Shown here piece by piece: positions 47,692 to 60,600 of a stretch of 64,000 nt of DNA (its first letter is position 1; each line of letters opens with the position of its first letter). Location of the stretch: NCBI GenBank assembly GCA_013398615.1, contig VZSR01000055.1:3338883-3402882 (forward strand), written 5' to 3'. Source of the DNA: Brachypodius melanocephalos. Its lineage: Eukaryota; Chordata; Aves; Passeriformes; Pycnonotidae. The notes under the pieces are model-generated. The model worked only from the letters and a program-made list of their open reading frames with translations. It ran no database searches and was not told where the DNA came from. The translations under genes were made by a program, and so were the position numbers.

Positions 47692-49550
47692 GTTTAGTAT
47701 GGACACTTAAATTTATACTCAGCTGCAGAGAAGAGGATTCTACATTTGTGATGTACCTTGTTTGAGGTTTTATCAACTTCCTTGGTTTTCTGCATTTGTG
47801 GCAGTTGTTTTAACTGTATTTGGTGTATTAGGATATATGATTGGAATCACAGTAGTATTCACCAAAGGCAGCATCTGTTCCTAAGACTTTTAAAGACCCA
47901 TGGAAGACTGTTCATTTCCTTGTGTTTCTGTGGGAGGGAGTGCATTGGCACACTCCTATGATTTCCTTCGAATGTGTTGTCAACTCTAATAATTTCCCAA
48001 GTACTCTTCATATTGTGGAACATGAGTTAAACTTGGGATTTTTGTGGTGTCATCATTCAAGTAGTAGTCATCATACTTGATTGTGTGAAGTAATATTAAG
48101 AGAACACTGAGGACAGGGCGTATGGGATACATCTGTCTACTAATTCTCAGTATCTGAAACTCCTGACTTTATTGTTTGTATTCTCTTTGTTCGGTGCTCA
48201 TTTGTTGGGACAGTCTTTATAAAGAGGCTGGAGAGAGCAGGTTACTGCAGTACTTCTGGCCTTTGGTTTTGGTGTCATCAGTGTGCTTGATACCAGTAGA
48301 GAAAGTGTCCTACAAAGGCACCGAGCCAATGTGGAAATGTGCTGTTAATTGGTAACTAGGGCAGTTTTGTTTTCTTAGAAGCTGAGAAAACCCCATCAAG
48401 TGTGTACTGAAACTGTTTAGACACACTGGCTAATTACATGTAGTTATGTGTAAGTGTTCTTTGGTCCAGCAATAATTTTTAGATCGCTCTTTAAGAACCT
48501 TGGAGGTAGCAAATAAGTATGCTTTACTATATAGCATGGACTGTTTGTTAAAATTTGTTTTGAAACAATTTCTGTGCGGCTAATCAGCCATAAGGATGAA
48601 GTGTGAAACACTATCTGCTATTACCGACCTGCAGCTGTTGACTTTTGTATTCAGCAAGTTAATTTGAAGAAGTTAATTTTCAGATGTGCTTTCCTTTGTG
48701 TGCCTTTTTAATACTGATTTATTCCCACAGATATTTCAGCTTGCAACATCAAATGGGGCACTTGTGCATTTTATCTGTAAGTGCTACTCACAAACATAAT
48801 TGTGACCTGATAAATTGGCAACTGCTTCTTTGTAGTTTTTGAAGCTTTTATATTTGTGAATGGGGAGGAGCTGGAAATAGCAGATCTGCCTCATGTGAAA
48901 TAGGACTGTTCAGAGGAAAAGGGTTGAGGTTTTTATTTACAAAGAAGCAGTTGTGGGAGCCCTGCAGATTTGAAGCTCTGTGTTAAGTCAGTGTATGAAA
49001 AACCGCAACTGGGCTTCGAAGGCGCTGTTGGTGCCTTAAACAAAAGAAACCATGGGCTCCAAATGTGGAATATGTTCTTTATCAGTTAGTTCTGCTGCTG
49101 TGTGACAGTTCTAGTCTGACCATCTCTGGCTTGTTGAAATAAGAAATGGAAAATGTTGTTTACTGGAGGATTTTTGATTTTTTTCCCCCTCTGTTTCATG
49201 TCTAAGCTGAGTTTTGTTGTATATGACTGCAATCAGATGCATAGGAGATGAAAACGCAAGAAGAGCTACTGCTCTGGAAAAATTGAGGAACACTGGAAGA
49301 AAACTGTAGTTTTTTCAATTATACTCTTTTAATCATACATATCAGACTTCTTTATATGTGCCACCACGTTAAAAAAGTCTCACACCAGGTGAACAAAACG
49401 AGGTATAGAAAAAGCAGTCTACTTGCAGTAATATTTTATTTCTTGTGTTGTTGACTGGATTTTTGTTCAAATAAGAACATTTATTTTGTGGCAGCACGGG
49501 TGCTCCTTGATTCTGCAGTGAAGGCAGTATTCTGTGCTTGATACTAGCTA

Positions 49551-49577
49551 GTTGCCATGGCAACAATTATGATGTCA
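49551..49577 (+). promoter_or_regulatory. Perfect RFX X-box palindrome followed by CRE-like site
   Basis: GTTGCCATGGCAAC (49551-49564) is a fully symmetrical match to the RFX X-box consensus GTHNYYATRRNAAC. Five bases later TGATGTCA (49570-49577) is a CREB/ATF-like site. RFX and CREB sites at short spacing are a known cooperative arrangement (X and X2 boxes). Here it lies deep in the putative intron, so an intronic enhancer is possible. Motifs are seen; activity is inferred. Confidence 0.45.
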
Positions 49578-52500
49578 TGAATTCAGTACAGTGACTTCAC
49601 TGCGGTGTATTTTATCTCTATTCTCAGTTTTCTTCAGATCTTTCTAGCAAACCAAAAAGCACCTACATCTGGTAGTGTGACTTGTTTATGATGTGATTCA
49701 GCCCCAAAAGTTTGCTGATAGGAGGAAGAGGAGAATACACTTTTTAATCACTCAAATGTGGTGGTTTTCGTCTGAGAGAAAAGTATTTTTAAAACTGAAA
49801 ATGTGAGTGCAGCAGTCCTGTTATGCCTCTTCTACCAGAATTACTTGTTCAATCCTGGCTTGCCTTTCTTATTCCTGTATTCTATAGAAACAGGTGAATT
49901 GTTCTCTTAGTCTCTTTTCATGGGTTTGTTGACCAGCAAATTGTAGCTGGAAACCTCCTGCCCATCAGTTTTGGAAATGGTCAGCTGCTTTCAGCCTTCT
50001 GAGCGCTTTCATTTATCACCAGGTTGTGTACCTCCATTTCACAGGTAGCAGAGCTAACTGTTGAGTGCATACTCTGGCCTCTGTTGCTTTCTGATACTCA
50101 AAGAGAAGTATTTAGCTTTTTTTTTTCCTATTTCTGAAATTGATACTATTTCCAGATTTAGCCCCAGTAAAAATGCCAGTAAAAACACTGAGTTTGACTA
50201 GCGTGCATTTCTTTTGTTGACATAACTGTGTCTGTTTAGAGCTGGCTTATTGGCTTAACTCAAAGGTTGCCTGAGACTTCTGGACCATCTGATTTTACAT
50301 TATTAGTGAATAATGCAGGGTGTGTTAAAGTGCTGTGCCAGGTATATTTTGTATAGGTTTGTCTTCCCCCTTGGTATGTAGAAGGTTCAAAGCACCTTTG
50401 GCTTAGTTTGACAAAGGTAGTTTCTTCATATAGGTGATGCCTAACTATGTTCTAAGTGTCCTGGAAAGCCTTTCTAGTAACAGGAGAAAATGTAGGATGT
50501 GCTGATTTCTTCCCGTGGCTTCTTGCTGTAGCACTAATTTGTGTTAAATTATATTGAGCATAAAACTGTTTAGGCAAGGTTAGAATTAAAAGGCCTCTTC
50601 ACATTTTTCTTCCTCTGAAGAAGGATGGAGATTTGAAAAGCACCCAATAGGAAGGAGACTTCAGCTGGGAGGGTGTCATGGACAGCACACAGGGAAGATG
50701 AAAAACAAAGTTGCAGTTGTTTTTCTGCAGAAGAGAAATAGTACCCTGTGTAGCCTGTCATTTGTGATAAACATATCACGGGAGTTGAGTTGTGACATGC
50801 TGCAACTGCAGTTAAGAATATGTGATTGAGATGTTTTTGTTAACGAGCTACTGACAGAACAAACTACAGAGTAGTGTCGCAGGTACTGTTGTTGCCATCA
50901 CCTAAATGCAGAGGTATTGTACTTGAAGATTTGTTGGTTTTTGCTGCAAACAGCTGTGCTTCGTAGCTTTTCTTTATTCAGCATAAATGTGCTGGTGATG
51001 GGGTAGCTTGTTTTAAATTCTCTAAATGCTTTTTCAAAATTATTATCTTGTTATAATGTCTGTGCACGTGGAGGGGTTTATTTACTTAAAAAATGTGCTG
51101 TGATTTGGTTTGTTGAAGTTTTTGGTCTTTAGACTCCTTAGTCTAATCATTTGTTTTTTAGGTATTTTCTCATGATTCTTTCTATTAATTTCTTTTCTAA
51201 ACATGTATGTTTTCAAAATGTGATTGGACATGGAACTAGAGAATCTTACCTAGGCTTTCCTTCCTACGAAAGATTGGACCAGGTGATTTCTTGAGGTTCC
51301 TTCCAAGGTGGGCTAGTTTAGGACTCTAGGATTGAACTATTGGAAGGAAGAGCAGCTTTCTTAATGCCAAACTGACATGACCATGTGTGAAAAATTTGCT
51401 AATTCAAAACTAACTTTTTAGCAATGAGATGGAGATGAGATCATTCAGTTCTTGCCATGAATGAATGTTGCATTTAGAAATAGTATTATGACAGTTAATA
51501 CCAGACTGAGTATATATGAAATTTAAAGCTCTGGACTGCTGGCAATGGCAGTTTCTCTGAAAGGAAGTGTAAAAGTTTTTTTGAATACTTGGGAAAAGTG
51601 ATCACATCTACAGTGCTTCAGTATGTGAAAATGAAAGGAAACTTGAAATGGAAAAAGCCAAACCAAGGTTTGCTGCGTGAATCCCTTGTTCTGTTTTGTG
51701 AATGGATGGGCGCATGGTCTGTCTGTACCAGATGGAGCAAAAAGGAGCCTGCTGCATTTTCTCAAACTCAACGTTGAAGAGAGTGGGATGATGATGTGAT
51801 GGGGAATGACAACAAGAAAACACCCACCCCACCGTTTCCTTTTAGAATTATTAAATGTAACAACATAAACTTTCAGTGCTTTATTTTGTTCTGCTCCAAA
51901 TGCTTCTACGAGAACCAGTTATATTCTTGCCCACTGGGACTCAGAAAATAAATAAGCAAATTGCAATTGCCTCAGTTAATGCTCTGCTCCTACTTAAACA
52001 TGCAACTTAAACCCAATGTAGAGCATTGGCTCCAATTTCACTTTACAGGCTTTTACATGTTCTGTTTATACAGGGATGCTGAAACCAACCTTTTAAGTTA
52101 TTACCAATACTGGTAGTGCATGGAAAAATGGCAATATTTGTGAAAGTATGGGAAAGTATTTGTCTTGCATTTCAGGATATAGTGACATAGTGGCTTGAGT
52201 TTGTGTTTAATCAGTCTCTAATGTTTTTAGTTTGGCATTTTTTTGGTTGCAGCTTTGAAGACTTTTCCTCCAGTTCAGTGATTTCAAGAGGATTTCAGTG
52301 AAAAGAGTTAAAGTGCTTGGATGGATCTTCTTGCAGTGCCTTCTTCACAGTCCAGAACCAAATTTGGTTCAGAATTGGAGTGTGAAAGATAAGTCAACAA
52401 AAGAACGTGGAGTCTTGAAGGGCTGCTTGCTACTGTAGATAAGTTAGGAGGCTGGAAGTGCCAGAGTGGTGTTTCAGGACCAGTACCTGGTGAAAAGCTG

Positions 52501-53895
52501 AGTTTCTAAACTTTGTCCTGCTCAGGGGTCCCTTGTGACCTATTCACCGGTCCGTGGGTTCGTCTGTCATCTTTCTGGCTATCAGGTGACCTAACCCACC
52601 AATCCTTTGCTGCTTGCAGTCTCCTGGGGAAGGCAGTGAACAGCATCAGAGGTAGATGTGTCCTGTCTTCTAACAAAAACACTGGTTTTTTTGGGTTTTA
52701 TTGAGTTCATAAATTGCTACATCTCTTGAAAAGACTTGTATAGAAAATTCTACATATCACCTTCAAAGCAGGTTTGAAATTTATTGTTTTGAAAGCAGTT
52801 GGGAGAATCTTCATCAATGCAAAGGGACTGGTCTTAGCATGCATTTGTTAAAATCATTATAGGTGAGCTTTGAATTAAAAATTTGCATTAATTGAGAGCC
52901 ACGTGAAAACCTTCCTGACAAATTTGTAGATGGAGATGGGTGCTTCTCCCCACAGCCAGGTCTGTGACGGGGAGTGCTGTGGGCTGGGGGTGGCATGGTT
53001 ATCTTGGCCTCAGCAGGCTGCCTGGTTCCCTTTTGCTGCAGCTCTGATTCAGATTACCCAGCAGTCCCCGTGCTTTGCTATGATCAAACGATACAGCCCT
53101 CACGGAAAAATGTGCTTCTCAAAGCTCTGTGTGCCTCCTGTAGCCAACTTGATCTATACAATGGGAAATAGGAAAGCCTTCTTTATCTGATTAAACAGCC
53201 GACTTTGGCATGAAATCTCCTTTTTAAAATCAACTTGCTGGAAGTGCTATGACAATAAAAATGCCTTTTTTTTCCCTCTTGTTGTGAAAGCAAAAAAATT
53301 GACTGATGCTTCCTCATTTCATGTATTGCTGCCAGAGTGTTCTCTGACATTGAGTTTAATCATCAGATGTGATATCATGGTTGTACTTAAGCACAAAACT
53401 TTTCAGTGCTCTATTAACTGCCAGGATCTGTGCTACATGAGGATTTCTTCATGATGACCTCAACTATTGTTTCTTCTTGGTTGCTATATTGGTGTTAGAT
53501 GAATCGATAACAAGATTGATTATGTCTTGACAGTAATCATTAAATTACAGACATCAACTCAAATGTAAATCGTGTCAGGATGAAAACGTTTGAGTCCCGA
53601 ATTTCTCTTTAAAACAAATGTAAATTTTGGGAAATAACTTTTAACACATAAATTACATTTTAAATGTAAAATATATGCATGGTTAACAAGAAAAAGTTTG
53701 ATAAAGTTGGCTGTATGTATAAGAAAAAAAGGCAAGTTGTGTATGTTGGTTTTTTAGAGAGCTCCGTGATTGTGTGTTTATCTAATTTGAACCTACTGGG
53801 TCTTGCCTGCTGAGACTCCCTCTGCAGTCAGTGTAGCTGGTGATTCAGGTGGTGAAGTTGGTCTTTACTGCCAAATAGCCATGGAACAGTGCTCC
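49578..53895 (+). other. Putative intron, nothing recognised
   Basis: No exon or mobile element is recognised. The T/G excess on + continues (120 bases at 50221-50340 count as T 42, A 29, G 29, C 20). Confidence 0.4.
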
Positions 53896-53927
53896 TTGTG
53901 TATCCAGATCACCCTCTGGATACACAA
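53896..53927. repeat. Perfect 13-bp inverted repeat with 6-nt loop (hairpin)
   Basis: Arms TTGTGTATCCAGA (53896-53908) and TCTGGATACACAA (53915-53927) are perfect complements around the loop tcaccc. As RNA it would form a stable short stem-loop; as DNA it could be a dyad binding site. The stem is too short for a canonical pre-microRNA. Confidence 0.92.
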
Positions 53928-56900
53928 ACTTTAAAAGATTAGCCTACGTTCTGGTCTGGTTTTTAGTTTTGGTTCCTCCAGATAATTTTGATTACTGGGG
54001 ACTCAGGAAAGGTGATACTGGTTAGACACTTTTCTTTTTGATGTCACTTAAGGTTCCTTGCTTACTAAATACACACATTCTTGCTTCTGCTGCAGTGCAG
54101 TGGTGGAGGAAAGATGTGGAGGAAAGGGAGAGGAAGCACAAAGGCAGAGGAATAAGCTTGTGGAAATGGTTTGGAGAAAGATATAAGAGGAAGAGAACAG
54201 CTCTGTAGGAGAAGAATATTCTGCATATTCTTTATAAATAATGCATCATGTGGGTGAGCTTCATGTCTGCATTTGTGGTGTAGCAAATAGAGATACTTGT
54301 CTGGTTGTAAATGCCAAGTGTTGCTGGAGTAAATGAGAGAAAAGTCACAAACTGTGAAGGAGAATTCTTAGGATCAGTAAACTTTTTCCTTTGTCATTCA
54401 GTTATCTATTAGTACCTGTAATTAAAAAAGAGCAGTCATGCAACCTCAAGAATTTAGGCAGAGATTGGCATTTCATCTGGCTCCCCAGATTTGTGATGTT
54501 TGCATTGGCTTCTGCTTCTCAGATAGCATTGACTCACTAGAAAAAAAATATGTTTACAATAAAGACTATCTTTCATATACTGTTTGTGAGCACTATCATT
54601 AATTGTAGGCATAATTAATTATAGGATGAGGATAATAAATGAAGTTGATGATAAATAAGGTTGGTATCTAGTCAGACTGAAGAAGAGTTCCATTGAGATA
54701 TTATCTTAATAAAAGCAGTTGTCCACAGCTCTTAGAGCAGAGAGGGCAGCATTCTTTGGGCTCTGAGGGTATTACAATGTTCCATGTTGGATTTCTAGGG
54801 ATGACTGCAGTTTTGAGAGCATGCAGAGCACTATATGTGGGACATATCTCTTCCAAGCTTAAGGCATTTATCATCATGTTTTACTAAACACACATACATT
54901 ATGATAGTTTTGTTCTTTGACCTAGAATTAAATTCAAATCTAGAGACTATTAAACTCAACTGGTTGTGCTCTGTTGATGGGATTGTATTTTAATTTGGGC
55001 AGTGTCTACGATGGGGAGAAGACATACAGACTTCTTAGAAAGAATGTGAATGTTTTGATATTTCCTGTTCCAGAACCTTTGCTTGAGAAGCTGCATTGGA
55101 TTTAGTTCCCTTTTAGATTTTTAAAAGCTATCCTGAACACTCAGCTGTTTAAATACTGGTGTGATGTGCCACTGCAGAGGCGTTTTACTTTCATATTGCT
55201 TTCATTCAATAAGATGTGCATTTTTTCTGTATAAATGAACTCATATTCAGTAGTGCAATTGATGAATTCTCCTCCTCTTTTTTTCCTGCTGTAACACTGG
55301 CAAACAGTTGAGTTCATCCAGGTGTCAGTGCTTTTGGTTGTGTGATCAGAATTTTCTAATGAGGGGAGGAAACAGTAAGAACTGGTTTGAAATCACTTTT
55401 CAAGGTCCAAAAAGAAAAAAGAAAGCAAAGCCATCTCAAAATTAACAGCTGGACTATTATTCTTTATGGCCTTTCAGAAGGGAAAGAATAGAGGTGGATT
55501 TTTTTTCCCCTTGGATAAGTGCAACCTTACACAGTTTTCCTCTCATTTTTCTCTCATGTTCACCCCTCATCTTTATCCCAGAAATGTAATTCCTCTTCTG
55601 ATGTTTTTCCTCTGAGGTTTGTCCTCTGTGACGCAGACTTGGTGTGGTTGACACAATCTCTGATTCTGTTCAGTTCTGCCCTTTTTTCCCCCATCATATC
55701 TCATCTTATTTTTGGTCAATTAATTTTAAAGATCTTTTTAGAGAAATTCTTTCTTTCATTTCAGTTGTTTTGTTTTGTTTTCTGAAGCCCAAGTAAATTG
55801 AAGGCAAAAATAAAGCCTTTCCAAGTGGTTTCAGGGTGCTTAGGACAGAGTAGTGTCTGCACAAGGGCACTCCACCCCATCTTGTGAATAAAAAGCTTGA
55901 GAGAGACATGTATTTCTAGGCTCCAATTTCTGTTTTCTCTTGGCAGTGGAGGTGGGATTAACCACATTTAAATAATACTTTGAATATTTTGGGGTGGACT
56001 CCTTTTTTTATTGTGAAGATGTTTCTACAAGGAGAGTCAATAATTTTTTCTTTCCTTTCCCCATCCCTAAAACCACAAGACACAAATGAGGAAGTCCTTC
56101 ACCAACCAGGCTTGCAACATCATAGATGCAATACTGTGCTACCTGAAGTGACTGGCTTCTGACCTTGCTCAGAAGTCATAAGAGCTTTTTTTCCATATAA
56201 ACAGGACACTTGTATCCTGTTTGGAATGATTTCCTAGGTTTTATTAGTGGACAACACTAGGATGTAACACTTCTGCTAGGATGCTCTTGGTTTTTATGCA
56301 GTTGAGTGGTTGAGGCAGATGATGTCTTTCATTTAACTAGTTTCTTTTTCCTAAAGCCAGTGGTTTTGATGACTTTGGGCAGCAGCATGGATGAGTATTT
56401 TACCTATAACTGAGTGGGAAGTATTTTGAAGTGGGAATTGGGACAGGAAGCTGCATAATAATCGGGTGTGATTTCTAGACACACACACGAGTTCTGCAGA
56501 CACAGGTTGGTCAGAAGAGGATGTTTGGTACTGTTAGAGACTCGAGTGTGGGAGGAAAAGTGTTACTTAGGCTGCTTTGTAGCATTGATGCTTCCAGTGA
56601 GCAGAAACAAATGTTTGGCATACAAACTCGTATGACTGTTTGATTTCAGAAGATAATCCAAGTTTACAGTAATAAAAGCCTATTTTATATTTATAGTGTT
56701 CTGGCAAGGAAGGGGGGTTTTGCCTTTAGAAAGTCCCTGTAGGACTAGAGAGTCTGTAAATGCCTTACAAGTTGTGTCTGTAAACTGGCAGCACAGTGCA
56801 AAGCTGCTGTTGAGTGCCAGAACTTGCATTTGTAGTAGAAACAGATTTTTGTAGGCTATTGCTGCAAAATTATGTGCTCTGATATTTAAAATGGCTGCTT

Positions 56901-57590
56901 CAAAATGCCTGCCCTGGGTTTTCAGAGGATGGCAGTTGGATCACTTTTCAATTGTGCAGGCTGGGCTTTAATTTGAAGGCACCCTCTTCCTTCCTGAAGT
57001 CTTGAGTGAGAAGTTAATGCTGCAAGAATGTGCTCTGCTTGTTAGAGGAGTCTTATCAGTAGGCTGGGCTTTAATTCAAGGTAATAGTGTATGGGAGAAT
57101 ACTCAGGAATTATATGGCACTTCCAGGCTTTCTTCCTGAGAAGCCAGCTCTCAGTGCCTGCTATTCTGTCTCAAGGCTACCATAATCCGTGTTCCTCACA
57201 TGCAGAGAAGAAATGAGGATTCTTTCTGAACTCTCTCATTTGGTGGAGTTTTAGCTGTTTCATGAACAGACTGCTTGCTCTTATACAACAAATATCTTAT
57301 TAATTATGCTGTTTTACAACAGCTGAGGGGAAATTATGTGACAGGGTGAAGACTGGCCCTTTTATGAAGTAGCAATAGTTTCAATTACTTTGTTTCATTT
57401 TCGAGTAAGGATCTTGTCGTTATAAAATTTAGCATTAACTTTGACTTCCTTCAGCACCATGCTATGAATATGTCTAATCCTGCAGAAATGTGGAGTACAC
57501 ACTTGCTCTCCATGTAAAAGGAGAAAGTATTTCTGACTGTAGTAGCTCTAATTAATTTAATGACATTGTGACAGTAATAGAGGAATAGGA
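53928..57590 (+). other. Putative intron, nothing recognised
   Basis: No recognisable exon, RNA gene or repeat element. ORFs here are under 90 codons and lack context. Confidence 0.4.
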
Positions 57591-57640
57591 ATGCTATTAT
57601 AATTCAGTCATATAATTCATGCTATTATAATTCAGTCATA
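57591..57640 (+). repeat. Short tandem duplication, 28-bp period
   Basis: A 22-bp sequence starting atgctattataa at 57591-57612 recurs exactly at 57619-57640, separated by six bases (period 28). It looks like a recent tandem duplication. Confidence 0.92.
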
Positions 57641-60600
57641 GTTAAGAACTCATTTTTGCATGTAGATCTTGGGGCACAGCATGTCCATTCATCAGGATTC
57701 TGGTAAAACTTGAAGATCTGTAAGGATGAAAGAATAAGAGCTGGTGGAGGGATGAATAGGGATATTTAGAAATTCCTTTGTTGCACTATGCAGCAGTTCT
57801 AGCCAGGAAAATAGGCTGGATGTTATCTTCTTCAGAAAAGAAATTTGGTGTGCTTTTGGAAATTTGTCGAGAAGTTCAGCCTTTTAAAGGGACATAATAA
57901 ACCAAAGGTCTTCACAGTGTCTTTCTGCTTTTCAAGTCAGAGACTTCCAGGTCTTCGAGCTTTAATCTTGGAGCCAGCAGTGAGAGGCGCTGCCTCTTGC
58001 AGGATCATTGCAACTCTTGGCACCGTCACCAAATTTTAATTTTATTGTTGGTTAGGGATTCTTTTGTCTCAACTGCAATTCCTTGAGGGGTGTTGTTTCA
58101 TAAGTATTAGCAGATCTTCCCTGTTTCCCGTGAACATAATTCTGCCCTGAGGTGTTTGCTGTTTCTTCCCTGCATTAAGGTTGTGTGCATTTACTTCAAA
58201 CATATTCAGCTGAAGATATTTCATATCCATAATGTACTTCCTATTTAAGGTCTTGGATGTTGTGAGATAGGAAATAGGACTACATAGGAACATAACTACC
58301 ACCACTGTTGTTAACTGAGGAGCAAAGAAATCAGATACAGAATATGTAGTAAAAGAAATGGTTTGCAGTATTGTGTTGGCTATGAACTTGTATTTTGGCA
58401 GGGAAACTTTGAGGTACTAGGTTCCATAGCAAAGCAAAACATAAAATGGAATAAAATCTTTAAAATAAGAGTTGATTGCTGAGTCAAATGTTAGGCTGCT
58501 GCTTTTCAGTATGCTACTGTGAGTAAATTCAGACAACTAGGTTGGGACTTGAGAAATTTTCACTGGTTTATACTGCCTCCAAATGGTATTTTAAGCAAGT
58601 TTCCTTGCTCTACATGTTCCTCAGTTTCTCAGGTTACAGGGTTTTCGATTTGCTTTTGTTTTTTTCAAGCTTAAAAAACACAAACAAACAAAATGTCAAA
58701 CAAACAGAAACGAAGCAAAAAACCACACCCAAACCAAAATCCTAAATACCCTGCCTTGTTGGGTGCTTGAGGTTTTAACGTTTTGGATGTATTTTGTGAC
58801 CATTGGGTAAAATATACATTCCCTTCTTCCCACTTTCGTTTAAGTATTGCTGGAGTAAATAATCCCTAGTGTTGTCCCACTGATAAAAGATACTTCAGAC
58901 CAGATAGGGTGCCACAAAGATATGTTCTATTCCTGCCCAAGAAATGGCAAGTGGCATGATTGCAGTTTTCAGATTCAGGTTCTTTTTCCTTGAAGTTCTG
59001 TCTGCTTTATGTTATTCGATATTCAATTTGTAGTTTCCACAGGGTGTTATTCAAGCAACAGCCCTTTGCAGCAGTTGGTTTGTTTTGCACTGTCTGTTCA
59101 GGTTTTAGTCTTCTCATTGCTGTCAAATATCTGCATTGTGTTATTTGGTTAGCTTTGGGGTAGCTCTCTTGGATATTTTAGGGCTCACTTACACTTCAAA
59201 AGTCATAGATGTAGTAATCCAGCACTGATCAAAATTTTTTATTTGAATTCTCAAAAATAAGAATTTGTAAGAATAGAAAAGTATGGTTTTCAAGGAAGCT
59301 TTGGCTCTGTTACATCAGATTCTGAAAAGGAAAAGCCATACAGTTAAAAGAGCGATTGATTGAATTAGTAGTGAATGCTCTTCTAAAAGCAGCCTTCATT
59401 ATTAACCCAAATCAGTTACTAATACATGGGGACAGCTGAGTGAGGAGTCACCAACAGTGCACTGAAGAAGGGAATTGTAAGAAGGACTTAAGGAATGCTC
59501 TTCCTAAGTGGTGTGGTATGAGGTGCTGCCGTGGTGAAGCAGTAACCATGTACCTGTGAGATCTGAACAGGTGCTGTTAAAATTAAGGTGATGTCAAATG
59601 TTTGCTGTTGGCATTTCAGTATGGTAAAAGCAGGTTGAATAAATTGAAAGGAAATGAGCCAGTCTTTGCTTAAAACTCAGGAGTGTGTGGTGCACAAAGC
59701 CTTGTCATGAGGGAAGTTGTTTCCTCTACTCTGGTTTCCTTTATGAGTCTCCTAGCTTCTCTAAAAGAAGCATGATGGGTGTTTTTAGTTGCGACGGAAG
59801 TCGTGTTGTGCCAAGGGAAGAGGTACAACTCTTCTGGCAGAGTAATTTTAGTCAAGATACGAGGGAGATAACGTTCTTCTGGTGCAAAACATAGACTGTG
59901 GTGTTATCAAGACACGGTAAACCAACACAGAGTTGTTAGAGCACCATTTAACTTAACTGAAGCCTTTGAATTACACTGAAGCCGTAGTTCTCAGAGCTAC
60001 TGCTTTTATGAGCTTTGTTTGACTGTTTATGATAAGGATGTGGTTACTTGTTTTTGCACCTTACCAGATTTGGGAAACTTGTGATACCCAAATCGGTCAG
60101 GAAGTAAACTTTCTAACACAATCTGAAATATAAGAAAGCCGGCATTCTTTATCATGGACACACCCAGAGGATATCTCCTCTAATCAGATGTTTATGGTGA
60201 GGTTTTACAACAGGGTATTTATTTCTTCTTGATCAAACACTCATCACAACATACCTCCTATCTAATAGATTAACATAATTTTCCTCTAGCACTAATTTCC
60301 ATGCATCTGCCTCCATGGGAAGTCTTTTTATGGTCCTGGAGGGTCATCTAAAGGGGTCTGTGGTGGTTGTTCTCACTGGGTTCTTCAATATTAAAGGTGA
60401 CTTTTCCTTGGACTTCTTCTTTGGGCATGTGCTGTTGGTTCTTGTTACAAAACTTGCCAAACCCCTCATGATATTCCTCATTATCTGTTTATCCCCTGGT
60501 TCCAGCTATGTTTATCATCCTGTGTGCATGCTTTTACCTTCTTTTATCTTGATTTTTTAGCAACCTCAGAGGAACTGAAAATGTCTATGCTCTGTTATCT

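Larger units (their letters stand above)
38561..49550 (+). other. Putative first intron of POU2F1, no exon recognised
   Basis: No coding exon or mobile element is recognised. Sampled + strand sequence is T- and G-rich (for example 31 T against 9 A in 47761-47820), as in transcribed sense strands. Short sites within it (39916-39927 and 47668-47691) are listed separately. Confidence 0.4.

Noticed and set aside
53896..53927. microRNA precursor
   Set aside because: The stem is only 13 bp and flanking sequence does not extend the pairing, so it is too short for Drosha/Dicer processing.
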